64,000 nucleotides of DNA from Macrothele yani (GCA_039090855.1 CM077022.1:70394971-70458970), one strand, 5' to 3'; positions 1 through 10,337 are shown, counted from the stretch's first letter. Numbers and translations: made by a program. Notes: generated by a model from the sequence alone, not told the origin.

Positions 1-972
1 TCGCCCACAGCATAACACCGCCGCCGCCGGCCTGTTCCCGCCCAACTGTGCATCCTTGGTAATCGGCGTATCCGCGCTCGGCCGCCTACGTGATGCACCA
101 AGAATCTTGATTCCTCAGACAAGGCCACTTTCTTCCAATTATCCACGGTCCAATCTCGATGATCTTGGGCCCATTTCATGCGTTGTTGGCTGTGACGGGC
201 AGTGAGCATGGAGACCCGGCTGGAGTCTTCGGCTACGCAGTCCCATACGCAGAATGCTGCGATGAACTATGCGCTGTGACACATTGCCCTGATCACCAGT
301 GTTGTAGCTGAAGATGATTTGTCGCACTGTGGCCATACGGTGGCTGTGAACAATGTGCGACAGTCTCCGCTCCCCTGAGCTGCGGAAGACACACGGCTGT
401 ACGGCAGCTCGTCGTTTGGCCATCTGTGCACCACTTTTGATACGTACTCACGACAGCGGCACGTGAACAATTTAGATCGTAGTTCCGAGGCACCGTGCCA
501 ACACAATTTGTCCTTTATCAAACTCCGATAGATCGGCAGCTTTTTCCATTCTGACTCTGAACACTACTAAGCAAAAACCGGTCCTCGGGTTGTATATATA
601 CTACTCTGTGAACTTCACCTGCGCCACCAGGGCCGCGAGTGGCCCAGTGGTCAGCGCTCGTGACTGCCATGGAGATAACCTCAGGTTCGATCCTGGGCAG
701 GTATGAACGCTCGAACCACTAAATACCTACCGTGCGTCGGATGGGCACCTTAAGCCGTCGGGCCCCGGGTACTGGCCCGCTGGTAATAAATAAGGGCGTG
801 TTCCTCCCCCTTTCTACTTTGCTTCCGTGTGACTTTCCTATCGGGCAGTCTTGCCCAAATCTCCTAGCTTCCTATTTCTAAGGGTTGTAAACCAAGAGAC
901 CTGGGGTCAGACACTCCCTTCCTAAAATCCTCTACATGTGATCTGATCACCTGCGGCACCTTCGGTCTCCTA
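1..972 (-). pseudogene. Tc1-like transposase, family A copy 1 (broken, continues off the left edge)
   Basis: Reading right to left, a start codon at 549 opens a Tc1-like N-terminal helix-turn-helix region ([15 protein letters not shown]), which runs into a stop about 25 codons later because roughly 19 bases are missing relative to the copies at 40.9 and 60.3 kb. Homology resumes in shifted frames (GERRLSHIVHS, RMGLRSRRLQPG) and reaches a GGGG..MLW-type segment at base 1, so the catalytic C-terminal half lies outside the window. A SINE-B copy interrupts the 5' untranslated part at 629-946, and transposon sequence resumes for about 25 bases to its right before a minisatellite replaces the expected inverted terminal repeat. 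It encodes a cut-and-paste DNA transposase by family; here it is dead. Confidence 0.85.
629..946 (+). mobile_element. SINE-B, full-length copy with 14-bp target duplication
   Basis: A tRNA-like head (box A near 635-655, box B GGTTCGATCCTGG near 684) is followed by a conserved body with the motif CCGTGCGTCGGATGGGCAC. The insertion is flanked by tcacctgcgccacc (615-628) and tcacctgcggcacc (947-960), a 14-bp duplication with one mismatch, as expected for LINE-assisted retroposition. Other copies are at 18403-18711 and 18305-18908. The host site is family A Tc1 copy 1. Confidence 0.85.
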
Positions 973-973
973 T

Positions 974-1366
974 AATTAATTCCACTTAGTGTGTACCGGA
1001 TTCTGGCTCGGTGTGGTCGTGAGTGAGGCGAATGTGTTGTTATTGTTTGCTGTCATGAATTAATTCCACTTAGTGTGTACCGAACTGTGGCTAGGTGTGG
1101 TCGTGAGTGAGGCAAATGTGTTGTTATTATGGTTTAATTCCATTTAGTATGTACGGAACTGTGGCTCGGTGTGATCGTGAGTGAGGCGAATGTTTTGTTA
1201 TTGTTTGTTTTCATGAATTAATTCCACTTAGTGTGTACCGGACTATGACTCGGTGTGGTCGTGAGTGAAGCGAATGTGTTATTGTTTGTTATTATGATTT
1301 AATTTCATTTAGTATGTACCGGACTGTGGCTCGGTGTGGTCGTGAGTGATGGAAATGTGTTATACA
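974..1366. repeat. Minisatellite, about 74-84 bp unit, five copies
   Basis: The phrase ttccaCTTAGTgtgtacc recurs at about 981, 1065, 1139, 1223 and 1304, each followed by a GGCTCGGTGTGGTCGTGAGTG-like block. Units alternate slightly in length, with a 74-bp unit third. No reading frame runs through it. It directly abuts the truncated Tc1 copy, so it may have replaced that element's end. Confidence 0.85.
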
Positions 1367-1769
1367 TAAATAAAAGTATATTCTCGAATCACTCGGCTTA
1401 TTTTGATCCCCGCAATGAGCTTAGCATGTGTAATCCACAAAGAGCACAAGAGTAGGGTGTCCAGGTATCTTTGTCTGTTGAGAAGGAATTGGAAACTGTT
1501 TTTTCTTTCTATAGATAATAATTAGAAGGATTTTCCAGTTCTCTCAGCATAATTTTTTTCGTAAAAGAAATTAACAGAATGTTTGTTAACAGGCACGTGA
1601 TTCTGTCTGTCTGTCTGTCTGTCTGTGGAAACGATACCCCCGTTACGTTGAACTTTTTTATCTTGACGTAGGACTACGTCTAACTCCACGGATAGTATAG
1701 GGCGACTTACGGCCTACTGCCTGTGACAAAAATAAGTCCTAATTGAAATCATTATAGCGTTAAAAATAC

Positions 1770-1973
1770 GTGCCGCACGCTAATCGTGTTAGCATATTCG
1801 TAAACAGTATGGAGTCTAATTTGCGTACTGAGCAGTACATCGTGCGCGCGACGCTCTCCTCGCTCCCTGTGCGCAAGGGAGATGATGCAATATTTCTGGG
1901 AGTGCCACCGCGTTTGACTCAGTCTGTCTCGGCAACCGTGAGCGCAACACGACTTGGCGAGGTATCGTTTTAA
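1770..1973 (+). CDS. Conserved small ORF of family I (67 aa, unknown function)
   Basis: It starts MPHANRVSIFVNSMESN and ends in VSF. The family I copy at 49331-49525 (minus) has a 64-aa frame with the same start and stop, differing by about a dozen residues and an in-frame three-residue deletion in the middle. Shared blocks are NRVSIFVNSMESN, QYIVRATLS and IFLGVPPRLTQS. No transmembrane segment or known domain is seen. Conservation of start, frame and stop between two diverged copies hints at coding, but two copies are weak evidence and it could be chance in a non-coding repeat. Confidence 0.3.
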   Translation: MPHANRVSIFVNSMESNLRTEQYIVRATLSSLPVRKGDDAIFLGVPPRLTQSVSATVSATRLGEVSF

Positions 1974-2123
1974 AGCTCTCGACGAGATCTATTCAAATAT
2001 ATAAAGGGCATTTCGCAGAGGTTTTGAACTGAACATTTTAAAAATTGTTTTCGTGTGAACGGGTTATTATTTTCAACAATGCTGCGGAATTCGCAGGAAT
2101 AAATGCAAGCAAAAGTGGAGAGA

Positions 2124-2448
2124 CAACATAGGTTCACCTTCAAAGCACGAAAACCCTCCTTATAAATACAAACACATAAGAGTTAAAAACTTTACTTAAA
2201 ATTTTAAAATAAGATAAGTTAAAACAGTAAGACCGTTCGGATTCACTATGAGTCCATCTTCAGACTGACATCAACATGAGGACTCATATGGAGTCCGAAA
2301 CGTCTTACTGTTTTAATCTATCTTATTTTAAATTTTTAAGTAAAGTTTGTAACTCTTATGTGTTTGTATTCATAGGGAATGTTTTCGTGCTTTGAAGGTG
2401 AACCTATGTTGTTTTAGTATTTCAACGGCACGAACTAAAATATTTGAA
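2124..2448. mobile_element. Palindromic PLE-terminal-like insertion with 11-bp target duplication
   Basis: Two arms of about 130 bp (2125-2255 and 2283-2412) are inverted copies, starting ggttcaccttcaaagcacga and ending in its complement. The insertion is flanked by aaaagtggaga at 2113-2123 and 2449-2459, and the uninterrupted site is seen in the other family I copy. Near the centre, GGACTC-atatg-GAGTCC is followed by GAAACGTC, and the opposite strand has CTGAAGA then a stem. This layout resembles the hammerhead ribozyme motif known from Penelope-like elements, but the CTGATGA core is degenerate, so activity is doubtful. Confidence 0.55.
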
Positions 2449-2847
2449 AAGTGGAGAAAATCAAAACGAAAGGCAAGAGCAAGTGATGAGAAACGTAAGA
2501 AGCCCAAGAAGACAGAGTACCACGTTGGGTAATTCGTGTATCGATCTGCTTTGTGTTCGCAATATACCCAGCATTATTTGAAAAAAATTGTGTAAGCTAC
2601 TTTTCGTATCATAGACCTGTGTTGGCTAAAACAAATTAAATAAACGCTTTGAAACCATACTCGACTAGCTCATTTCAACTCCCCGATCTGCAAGTCGTAG
2701 TCCTACGTTCCAACTGGCGGCTCAATCAGAACTGATCGTACCTGTATTTCCTTATTTTAATATCACAGGATGTTTTAAATACTCCTCCCTTTTTTGTCAA
2801 AAAGGGAGGAGTTTTGATAACTCCTAAGACTTTCAACCAATTTATGG

Positions 2848-3071
2848 CGCAGCACCGTGCGTCAGTGGTCTAAGCGATGGCTTCTGATCATTCGTCCGAA
2901 AGGGGTCCGGGTTCGAATCCCGGTGAGGCATGGATATTGTGTTTGTCTTACGGCGCTGGCTCTCTCCCTTCCCTCGAACCAGTGACCCTAAATTAGGGAC
3001 GGGCGACTGCTTCTAGCCCATTGAGTTGCTCACGGTGCTCGTTAAACCTCCTATCAAAAAAAAAAAAAAAC
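2848..3071 (+). mobile_element. SINE-A, full-length copy
   Basis: A tRNA-derived head carries box A (CAGTGGTCTAAGCG) and box B (GGGTTCGAATCCCGG), then a body with CTGGCTCTCTCCCTTCC and TAAATTAGGGACGGGCGAC, then CACGGTGCTCGTTAAACC and a poly-A tail. A 7-bp duplication tttatgg flanks it (2841-2847, 3072-3078). SINE-A is the most frequent SINE in this window. Confidence 0.85.
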
Positions 3072-3078
3072 TTTATGG

Positions 3079-3824
3079 TTACAAGTAAAATAAATAAACG
3101 GCATAGATTCACTCTAATGGCAATGTATAAAACAGTTTTATGCAAATAGGAAGGACTCAGTCAAGAAAACAGCAAATACTGGAAGGAAATTACTTAAATA
3201 GTGAGATAAAAAAAGCCTGAAAGCAAAGCAAAATTAACTGAGGAGAGAATGCTGCTGAGAATTTTGTTACGAAATCCACATAAAATATATAATCGAAATA
3301 TAGTAATTTAGATACAGAGGATTTCCACGCATTTTTAGAATGTCTGTAATAAGAAATTGCAGAAAATGAAAGAAGTTCAAATGATTGAAACTGGCAACAG
3401 CGTGTTAGATGAACACGAAAGAAACATCTGCTGCAGTCAAATATAGTCTGCTAAGAAAATGGCGCACGTAAACAAGCTTGGGATAAAAGATTATGTTGTT
3501 GCTCTTTACGAAGAGAAATATTCGTATTTTGTAATTAAAAAACGCTGTTAAAATCATGGAATTAGCTTTCCTAAATGTAAAATAAGCAATATTATTAATA
3601 ATAGAGGGGAAATCGTCAAGCATTGCTTTTAACTGGAAAAAGAATACCAAACGAATATCCACAGAAGGTACGTACTTTTACGACTATTTTAAACGTAAGG
3701 TTTCTAGTCTTAAAACAAAATCCACCGACCCAATGAGCAGTCCCTAAGTCGTTAAAAATCTCTATATCAACAGTAAACAAGTGAGACGTGCCTGCCCCGC
3801 AGGACGAACATGACATAAAAATAG
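3079..3824. other. No gene recognised
   Basis: AT-rich sequence with no convincing domain, RNA gene or repeat boundary. The stretch 3405-3662 is open on the minus strand, but its composition (runs of F, I, N, K) is what AT-rich DNA gives by chance. It may contain decayed upstream parts of the Mutator-like element that follows. Confidence 0.5.
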
Positions 3825-4385
3825 ATGAACGAGGGCCAGTTGCACCCCTCACAGAACCTGTCAATCAAATTCAAGGGTGAATTGCACCGCACTCCCCTCC
3901 TGTCGCATGGGGTAGTTGCACCGGACCCCCACGTAGAAGTTGCAGACTGTTTCGTAGACGATTTGATGTCGGATATCTCGCAGGATGAAAGGATACAAAA
4001 ATACGCGGATTATATGGCAGATACATATGTTGCTGAAGAAGCCAAATTCCCACCCATAATATGGGTTTCGGATAGAATAGAAGGAGAGAGAACAACTAAT
4101 GCCTGTGAATCATTGCATGCAAAATTCAATTCTAATTTCAGTGCACCTAGCCCAAATATTTATGCTTTTATCGAAGTAATTAAGCAAATCCAGGTTTATG
4201 TTTATGCATTGAAAAATAGTGGAAATGTCATAAAGCAACCAAACCAAAATCTGAAGAAGAGGATGGGAAATATGGAAAGAAGGAAGCAGAAGTACGAGAA
4301 TAAAAAACTTACAAGATTTGAATTTTTAAAAGCTATTTCTTATTATGGTTTTAAAGGGATAAGAAGAAATAAGACAAAGAGGTAA
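3825..4385 (+). pseudogene. Mutator-like (MULE) transposase C-terminal fragment
   Basis: The frame gives 186 residues. From about residue 40 it reads like the C-terminal part of MULE transposases: DYMADTYV, then FPPIIWV, TTNACESLHAKFN, PNIYAFIEVIKQIQ and a basic tail (RRKQKYENKK). The T-N-x-x-E-x-x-H pattern is the familiar element of that region. The catalytic DDE domain and SWIM zinc finger expected elsewhere in a full transposase are absent, so this is a 5'-truncated remnant. The first 40 residues are proline-rich and probably not homologous. No terminal repeats were found. Confidence 0.65.
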
Positions 4386-4626
4386 AAGACAGATCATGGA
4401 ACAAGACAAGAGAATCTTGCTTTAAGACAAAAACAAGGGAAACTCATTCCGCAAATTCTTTTTAAACAGGCTAGAAGCTATTAGCCCCTGCCAGTCCTAA
4501 GCCTGGAAAGAGTGTCAAGGGAAAATTATGCGGATGAAAAAAAAAACCTTATTAACCTCGCTTCATTATTATGGTTTTAAGATTCAGAGTCTTCATTCAG
4601 AACCTTGCTTCATCTCCCCCCCCCCC

Positions 4627-5922
4627 CAGGGGCGGATTTCCGGCTAGGCGCACTAGGCGCGCCTAGGGCCTCACTGTTTGAGGAGCCCCGAAAACATATA
4701 ATTGGATTTTCAGTTTTGTTTTTAGTTTTCACGGACCGAAGCTAATCAATCCTTAAAGCGACTACTTTGTATTGTGAATTGATATTTTACCTTCTCATAT
4801 TAATAATAACATATTTTTTCTTGCTGTTGCTGATATTCCGAATTTTCTAGTTCTTACCGATGTACTTATTTTGAAAGAAACGGTTAAAATAATTCTGAGT
4901 CCCTTTTAGAGGTAGGTAAAGGAGGTATTCACGCTTCCCACACTTTTCGTTGTTTAAGGCGAATTCTTAACTGCCCTGCTGTACTATAAATTGCTTTCAC
5001 GCTACTTCAAGCCAAGGGAACACATCTGTGTTGGAACCTTTCCACCCAAACCACCCCCACCCCCACCCACCCCGAGTTGCCATGAGGAATGCTGGTAAAA
5101 AAACCCGATCATCAGTGAAGACTGATGATCGGGGTTTTCTGTTAATTGTTATTTTCCTTAGTGGTAGGCTAATCAATGAAGAAATAAATATTCTTCATAG
5201 GATAATTCTTCTTAGGACGATCAAGTTCTTTATCGACCCTAATCCCTCTAAACCATTTTAAACCAAAAGAGTTATTAATGTTTAGGCTGAAAGAGTAAAG
5301 AAATTTCAGAATATCACACTGTCTTATTTAATAAGTGTTAAAAGTAATTTATATTGTATTGCAACAACATTTTCTCATTACTTTCTGCTCCCCTGGTTTA
5401 ATACTGATAATTATCAAGTATTCTCACCTTTTCTATTCCTTAAATCGACTTCAAACTAGCTTTTGAAAAAACAATAAAAAGTTTCAAGGATACTCTTACT
5501 CAAAAACCTGCAGTTCCTACTTTTCCATTTTCAAACCGGATTTTTTGCATTTAATTCTTATGCTTCTGTTTCTGATAATTGCAGTGCAGGTATAAATGGA
5601 ATACGGGTATTTAAAGTGCTAAACTTGATATCCATTGATTTCCTATTAGCCGCAAAAATAATTTTTGAAATATCTCTAGAATCAAAAAGTTCGATGTGCA
5701 CGGACAAACAAAATTATTACACTAGCAGTGTTTCTTACAGAACGTTCTACTAATAAGAAAATATAATGGCATTTTAAAAAAGTTTAAAAACTTTTTTTGA
5801 CCCCCACCCCCTTCCTTTTTTGTTAATCTGACGGATGAAAATTTCGGAGGGGATAAGAAGGGGAGGGGGGCCCCATGAACCTTTTAGCGCCTAGGGCCCC
5901 AAAAGATCTAAAGTCGCCTCTG
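4627..5922 (+). mobile_element. hAT-like non-autonomous element, family E copy 1
   Basis: The left end reads CAGGGGCGGATTTCC and the right end, read in reverse, CAGAGGCGACTTTAG, an imperfect inverted terminal repeat of the hAT type. Flanks share tctcccccc, consistent with an 8-bp duplication blurred by a C run. Related copies are at 61566-63227 (minus) and 59011-59215. A near-perfect hairpin (CCGATCATCAGT and its complement, 5107-5137) lies inside. No transposase frame is visible. Confidence 0.65.
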
Positions 5923-5967
5923 TCTCCCCCCCCTCCCTCCGCTTTCTTCCGCGGTGTGAGTTGCACA

Positions 5968-6187
5968 GGTGCAACTCGCCCGTCCGTAGAAAGGGAATAT
6001 GCGGTGCAAGTCGCCCGTCGGTAGAAAAGGACTGTGCGGTGCAAGTCGCCCGTCGGTAGAAAAGGACTGTGCGGTGCAACTCGCCCGTCGGTAGAAAGGG
6101 ACTATCCGGTGCATCTCGCCTGTCGGTAGAAAGGGACTATGCGGTGCAACTCGCCCGTTTCGCTATCTTTCAGGTGCAACTCACCCT
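5968..6187. repeat. 35-bp tandem repeat, six to seven units
   Basis: The unit begins GGTGCAACTCGCCCGTCGG and starts at 5968, 6003, 6038, 6073, 6108 and 6143, exactly 35 bp apart, with a shortened last unit from 6173. Units differ by one to four substitutions. There is no variable spacer, so this is a minisatellite and not a CRISPR array. The three overlapping minus-strand frames here all read through the repeat and are not genes. Confidence 0.92.
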
Positions 6188-6228
6188 ATCCCAAGTAGAT
6201 AGCAGTAAAAGCACGTGCCAGTGTAGTA

Positions 6229-7448
6229 CACTGAAGAGCAATTGATTTAGAGATACCTGTCTAGTAACGTGTAGCACCACCTTTCTCCCTGATGACGGCG
6301 GCGATTCGTCTCGGCATGGACTCGACAAGACACCGGAAGCGTTGGGAAGCCATACGGATCCACGACCCCTGAACAAGCTCCCACAGTTCACGAAGATTTG
6401 ATGGAGGGGGAATCAGAGCCTCGAACATCTCTCTCGATGGCATCCCGGATGTGCTCAATGGGATTGAGGTCATGTGACATAGCTGGCCAAGGAAGCGAGG
6501 TCACGTCGGTGGAGTGTTCATCCAACCATTCAGATACAATTCGGGAGCGATGGCACGGTGTATTGTCTTGTTGCAGGATGAGATCCCCAGTGGGATGTTG
6601 AAGACGCACAAACGGGAGCAAATGGTCGTCCAGGATATCCCGGTAACGTTGACCTGTGAGGGACGATGTCACACGTACCAGGGGTCCCATTTCAGTCCAC
6701 GTAAATAGTCCCCAGACGAGAATGCCACCCCCACCAGCTTGAAGAGTACCCTCCTGGCAAGAAGGATCCATCGCTTCATGTGGTTTGCGCCGTACTCGTA
6801 TCCTGCCATCCGCATGTACCAACGTGAATCTCGACTCATCAGTCCAGGTAACATTTTTCCACATGTCTAGGGTCCAGTGGCGATGTCCCACGCCCATGCT
6901 AATCTTTGCACCCTGTGATGTGCTGTCAGCAGCGTTACCCTCGTGGGACGATGGCTTCTGTACCCCATAGCGTGGAGATGGTTCTGGATGGTGTGGTTGC
7001 TTACACGTTTTTGTGCACCAGTGTTAAATTGCCGAGTGATTTCTTGCACTGTGGCCCGTCTATCCGCTCTTACAATGCGAGCTAGCCGACTATGACCCCG
7101 CTCATCCACACGCTGTTGTCCACGGCAGTTGGCCCTTGCAGGGATGGTTTTACCGGATTCGATGTACTCACGGTACACCAGGGACACATTGGCTCGTGAA
7201 ACTCCCAGTGCCTGCACGACTTCCGAGATGGAGTAACCCATTCGTCGGGCCCCGACAATTTGCCCACGATCAAATGCGCTTAGATACTTCGTCTTACCCA
7301 TACTGCGTCCGACTCTTACTGATTCCCGTCGCATCACTCCTTGTATTGTCGGATCGCTGCATACGTCATGTCGTTTCCGTTTACAGGGCCGCCCGCGGCA
7401 CCACATTTGCATAACGCCAGCTGTCTCTAATTCAGTTGCTCTTCAGTG
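6229..7448 (-). mobile_element. Tc1-like transposon, family D, complete ends
   Basis: Inverted terminal repeats CACTGAAGAGCAA..TTAGAGA are at both ends, each preceded by the TA duplication (6227-6228 and 7449-7450). Length is about 1.22 kb, normal for a Tc1 element. It sits inside a tRNA-like sequence. Confidence 0.92.
6262..7303 (-). pseudogene. Tc1-like transposase, family D (frameshifted)
   Basis: The likely start is the Met at about 7303 (MGKTKYLSAFDRGQIVGARR), followed by two helix-turn-helix motifs (YSISEVVQALGVSRANVS and ATVQEITRQFNTG). The frame shifts near 6880, continues with TWTDESRFT (first Asp), QQDNTPCH (second Asp) and HDLNPIEH (Glu), and shifts again near 6400 into a normal C-terminus (ESMPRRIAAVIREKGGATRY). 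The spacing between second Asp and Glu is 36 residues. All three catalytic residues remain, but two frameshifts inactivate it. Confidence 0.88.
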
Positions 7449-7734
7449 TATAGTGGATAGCACTCGGAGCTCCGGAGCTGCGAGTTATGCGTTCGAATCC
7501 CTCCCTTGGCATAAAAATGATGGAAAAATTTACTTCGTCATACAAGGTAATAAACAAAAATTTGAATCTCACAAAAAAACATAATGTTCAATGCCTATTA
7601 TAGGCACGTGGCTGAGCGAAGAACACAGTGTAAAACTTCTTTATGTATGTAAATCACTTAGCCGGAGACAGATAGAAATTTATTGTGACTTATTATTTAC
7701 CTAAACGGCTGTAACAAAAAAAGGTTGATTTACT

Positions 7735-8260
7735 ATGGCAAAAGAGCAGAGAAGGACTTTCAAACTTGATTCCAAGAATCCAAAGAAAGTTTCAGTAAAG
7801 GATTCATGATTATTGCTGGTGTCTCGTACAATTGGAAAATTTCAAGTCAAGAAGAGTTGAAAAGAATGTTAAAAATCAATTCTATATATTACCAAAACAA
7901 TGTTTTAACTGATATACTAAAAGAGGAAATACAATTCCTTTATCCATACAGCCTTCAAAGAGTAGAACTCCATGAGGATAAGGCTCCCAGCCACACATCC
8001 AAATCAACCACTCTGTTTCTTGAAAAAATGAAAAAGAGCCGAGTATCTAGTCTATACCTTTTGCTCATATTTCTTCAAAGTCTCCAATGGACTATTGTAC
8101 CTTCGGACTGCTAGAAAGAGCATTTTCTAACCGCACACCTAAAACAATGATTGGAATATAGAAAGTAGTGGAACAGGAGTGGAGTGAAACACCCCTACCA
8201 ATTTTAAGAAATGCCCTGTTATCTTGGAAATCTAGATGTCGAAATTATATGTTCAACCGT
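7735..8260 (+). pseudogene. mariner/Tc1-superfamily transposase C-terminal remnant
   Basis: The frame from 7806 reads MIIAGVSYNWKI, NSIYYQNNVLTDILKEEI and HEDKAPSHTSKSTTLFLEK; the D-K-A-P-S-H-T box is the second catalytic Asp of the superfamily. A frameshift near 8055 leads to FAHISSKS-PMDYCTFGLLERAFSNRTP and, after a stop, KVVEQEWSETPLPILRNALLSWKSRCR. The PMD box suggests Asp rather than Glu as third residue, with the expected P-D before it lost. It is distinct from the other Tc1 families in the window. N-terminal half and ends were not found. Confidence 0.65.
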
Positions 8261-8279
8261 GTTTACGTTGACTTTCTAT

Positions 8280-8363
8280 GTAGATCTTTCGCCGTCTTTA
8301 CACGATCTTATTTGATTCAAATAACACACTCGACTGTTTAAATTAATGATTTAATATGATGAA
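8280..8363 (+). repeat. Left arm of an 84-bp inverted pair enclosing 2 kb
   Basis: The stretch gtagatctttcgccgtcttt... to tttaatatgatgaa reappears as its reverse complement at 10338-10422. Between the arms lie a PLE-like palindrome, Tc1 copy C1 and a hammerhead-like stretch. The mariner remnant continues to its left and a short echo (aaatctagatgt) follows the right arm, so the arms appear to be duplicated host sequence in opposite orientation and not transposon ends. Confidence 0.7.
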
Positions 8364-8516
8364 GGTAATTATTAATTCATACAGTAAACATCAGAACTTT
8401 GAGGTCCGCAACGGACCCATCTTCAGATGTTAGAAGGAAAATGGAACTCTACCATCTTTCCTTCTACCATAAAATTCTAATGTTTACTGTATGAATTAAT
8501 AATTACCTTCATCATA
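8358..8516. repeat. PLE-terminal-like palindrome with hammerhead-like core
   Basis: Arms gaaggtaattattaattcat (8363 onward) and its complement (to 8512) flank a centre that, on the minus strand, reads CTGAAGA, then the stem GGTCC-gttgc-GGACC, then TCAAAG. This matches the order core-stem II-GAAA of hammerhead ribozymes found in Penelope-like elements, with G12 changed to C, so it is probably inactive. Confidence 0.5.
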
Positions 8517-8702
8517 TTAGTGCTGTCTCTTCATTGCTGTTCACTGAGAGCCTTGTAATTGCTACTCAGAGACATTTATGCTATAATGACAATGTTCCAG
8601 TATCTATACCTACAATCTGGAAAATATTTACAAGTTCGAATACAGGCAAACTGAGGACGAAATCACTTAATCTCGATTTCTGCTATAGTGCTCCTTGTTG
8701 TA

Positions 8703-9920
8703 CACTATCTACCAACAAGTAATTGGACACCCCTGCAATCGACGATATCTGCGTTCTTGATACACGTCACCGCCGCCGCCGTTAAATATCGTGTGGGAAA
8801 CAACAACGCAACCAGTCGCATGCAAGATGCCATGCAGTTCGGAGCTTTCTGATTTCGAGAAAGGTGTAATCGTCGGGTATCACAGAAATGGCTGATCCAT
8901 ACGTGACATATCCAGCGAGTTGAAGTACCCAAAATCGACAGTGGCCTATGTGATTGGCAACTGAAAGATGAGAGGTGACTGTCGGAATGTGCCCCGACCC
9001 GGCAGACCCACAAAACTGGGAGTTAGAGACCGACGGGTGCTGGCCAGAGAAATTCGGAAGAATCGCACCAAATCGATGGGCCACATCCGCGAGGAGTTTC
9101 AACAGGCATCCGGGAGTGTTCTTTCGATGAATACCATCCGTAAGAAAGCCCATCTGCTCGGTTATCATGGACGTGCTGCCGCCCACAAGCCTTTGATCAC
9201 AAAGTCCAATAGCGCTGCTCGGCTAACGTGGTGCAAAGAACATAGACAGTGGACCGTTGAACAGTGGAAACAGGTTCTCTGGAGCGACGAATCAAGGTTC
9301 ACCCTCTACCGTTCGGATGGCAGGGTCTGGGTTTGGCGTCTGCCTGGAGAACGCCTCCTGCCGGAATGTATTGTGCTAACTGTGAAGTTCGACGGCGGTG
9401 GAATTATGCTGTGGGGGTGTTTCTCCTGGTATGGCACGGGACCCTTGGTCGCCATTCCTGGTAGACTCAACGCCGAGACCTACTGCACCATTTTGGATGA
9501 CCATGCGCTTTCTACGTTGTGGCAGTTTTACGGGGTGGACTCATTTTACTTTCAGGGTGACAATGCCACCTGTCATGTTGCGAGGTCCATCATGGCTTGG
9601 TATTGTGACAATGGGGTTAATCGAATGGACTGGCCTGCGCAGAGCCCTAACCTTAACCCTATCGAGCACCTCTGGGACGAGTTGGAGCGTCGACTTAAGG
9701 AGTGCCCCCACCGTCCGATATCGGTGAAGGAACTGACCTGTCTTCTCCAAGCCGAGTGGAAGAAAATACCGCTAGCCGTCGTACAACGCCTGGTTGAGAG
9801 TATGCCCGGAGGGTCGCAGCTGTAATCGCCACCCGTGGAGGCTGCACCAACTATTGAAGGTGAATAAACTTCGTTTTGCTTTGCTATCACAGGTGTCCAA
9901 TTACTTGTTGGTAGATAGTG
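8703..9920 (+). mobile_element. Tc1-like transposon, family C copy 1, complete ends
   Basis: Inverted repeats CACTATCTACCAACAAGTAA (left) and its complement (right) are each bordered by TA (8701-8702, 9921-9922). Length is about 1.22 kb. The second copy, 38050-39258, is in the opposite orientation. Confidence 0.95.
8827..9825 (+). pseudogene. Tc1-like transposase, family C copy 1 (two stops, C-terminal frameshift)
   Basis: From the ATG at 8827 the frame reads MPCSSELSDFEKGVIVGYHRNG, meets TGA where copy 2 has Arg, then a second TGA (Trp in copy 2), and is open from 8968 to 9825. The catalytic triad is intact: [17 protein letters not shown] and NPIEHLWDE, with 34 residues between second Asp and Glu (DD34E). 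A GRPR-like motif (RPGRPTK) links the two DNA-binding helices. One missing base near 9807 replaces the usual ending with GGSQL, losing about a dozen residues. Family length is about 340 residues. The 285-residue open part lacks the first DNA-binding helix, so it should not transpose. Confidence 0.93.
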
Positions 9921-10139
9921 TATCTCCCGATGAGAACAACACAATTAATTTAGTTACCTACTAACATTCCTTTATTTTTACAATGCAGTATTGTATGTAT
10001 ACCTGCATTCCATTTTCTTTGTTTTCTTTATTTCATGATACATGCCACGTTATTTGACAATTTGATGCCACGTGACATTATGTCATATTAATATCTGATA
10101 TCTATACTATGTCACGTAACACTCAATTTAAACTTATTC

Positions 10140-10200
10140 CTTCTTCTGTATCTGATGATGGATTCTAGGGAAACCTGAAAGTTCTTATATTTGTATATAC
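10140..10200 (+). other. Hammerhead-like motif beside PLE-like sequence
   Basis: Here CTGATGA is intact, followed by a short stem GGaTTC-tagg-GAAaCC with one mismatch, then TGAAAG. Core order and spacing match the hammerhead ribozymes described in Penelope-like terminal repeats. The flank aattcagccaacgaatttaaa is a weak inverted repeat. Stem I and III pairing was not established. Confidence 0.35.
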
Positions 10201-10337
10201 AATAAAATATTTAAATTCAGCCAACGAATTTAAATTTGTATTGTGAGTGATTCTTGTTATTAAGATCGTGCATTGAAGGCAACTACCTCGATTACTTTTG
10301 ACTATTTCTGCACGAATTTGAATTCTCCTAATTCATC

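Larger units (their letters stand above)
1575..2745 (+). mobile_element. Family I element, copy 1 (unclassified transposon)
   Basis: This stretch matches 48415-49640 in reverse, apart from an inserted palindrome at 2124-2448. It begins after a CTGT microsatellite (1602-1626), carries a hairpin GACGTAGGACTACGTC near 1675, a conserved small reading frame at 1770-1973, and a second one around 2081-2521 that is split by the insertion. Near its right end lies the mirror motif CGTAGTCCTACG (about 2696) and a short hairpin (GGCTCA/TGAGCC-like) where the two copies stop matching. No transposase is visible. A non-autonomous DNA element is the likeliest reading; the family is not recognised. Confidence 0.6.
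6211..7513 (+). other. tRNA-like sequence split by the family D Tc1 element
   Basis: Left of the transposon the sequence ends gtgccagtgtagTA; right of it continues TAgtggatagcactcgg, a long hairpin (CTCGGAGCTCC/GGAGCTGCGAG), then GCGTTCGAATCCC (box B) and cccttggcat. Removing the transposon and one TA gives a tRNA-like order with pairing GCCA/TGGC at the ends. The anticodon arm is too long for a normal tRNA, so a tRNA-derived SINE head or decayed tRNA gene is more likely than a working tRNA. Confidence 0.4.

Noticed and set aside
5028..5261. Frame with HPNHPHPHPP
   Set aside because: Low-complexity CCACCC repeat within a hAT-like element; no similarity to a known protein.
5823..6114. Arg/Ser-rich minus-strand frames
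   Set aside because: They are readings of the 35-bp minisatellite and the end of a hAT-like element.
5968..6187. CRISPR-like regular spacing
   Set aside because: Units are contiguous with no unique spacers, and the context is eukaryotic.
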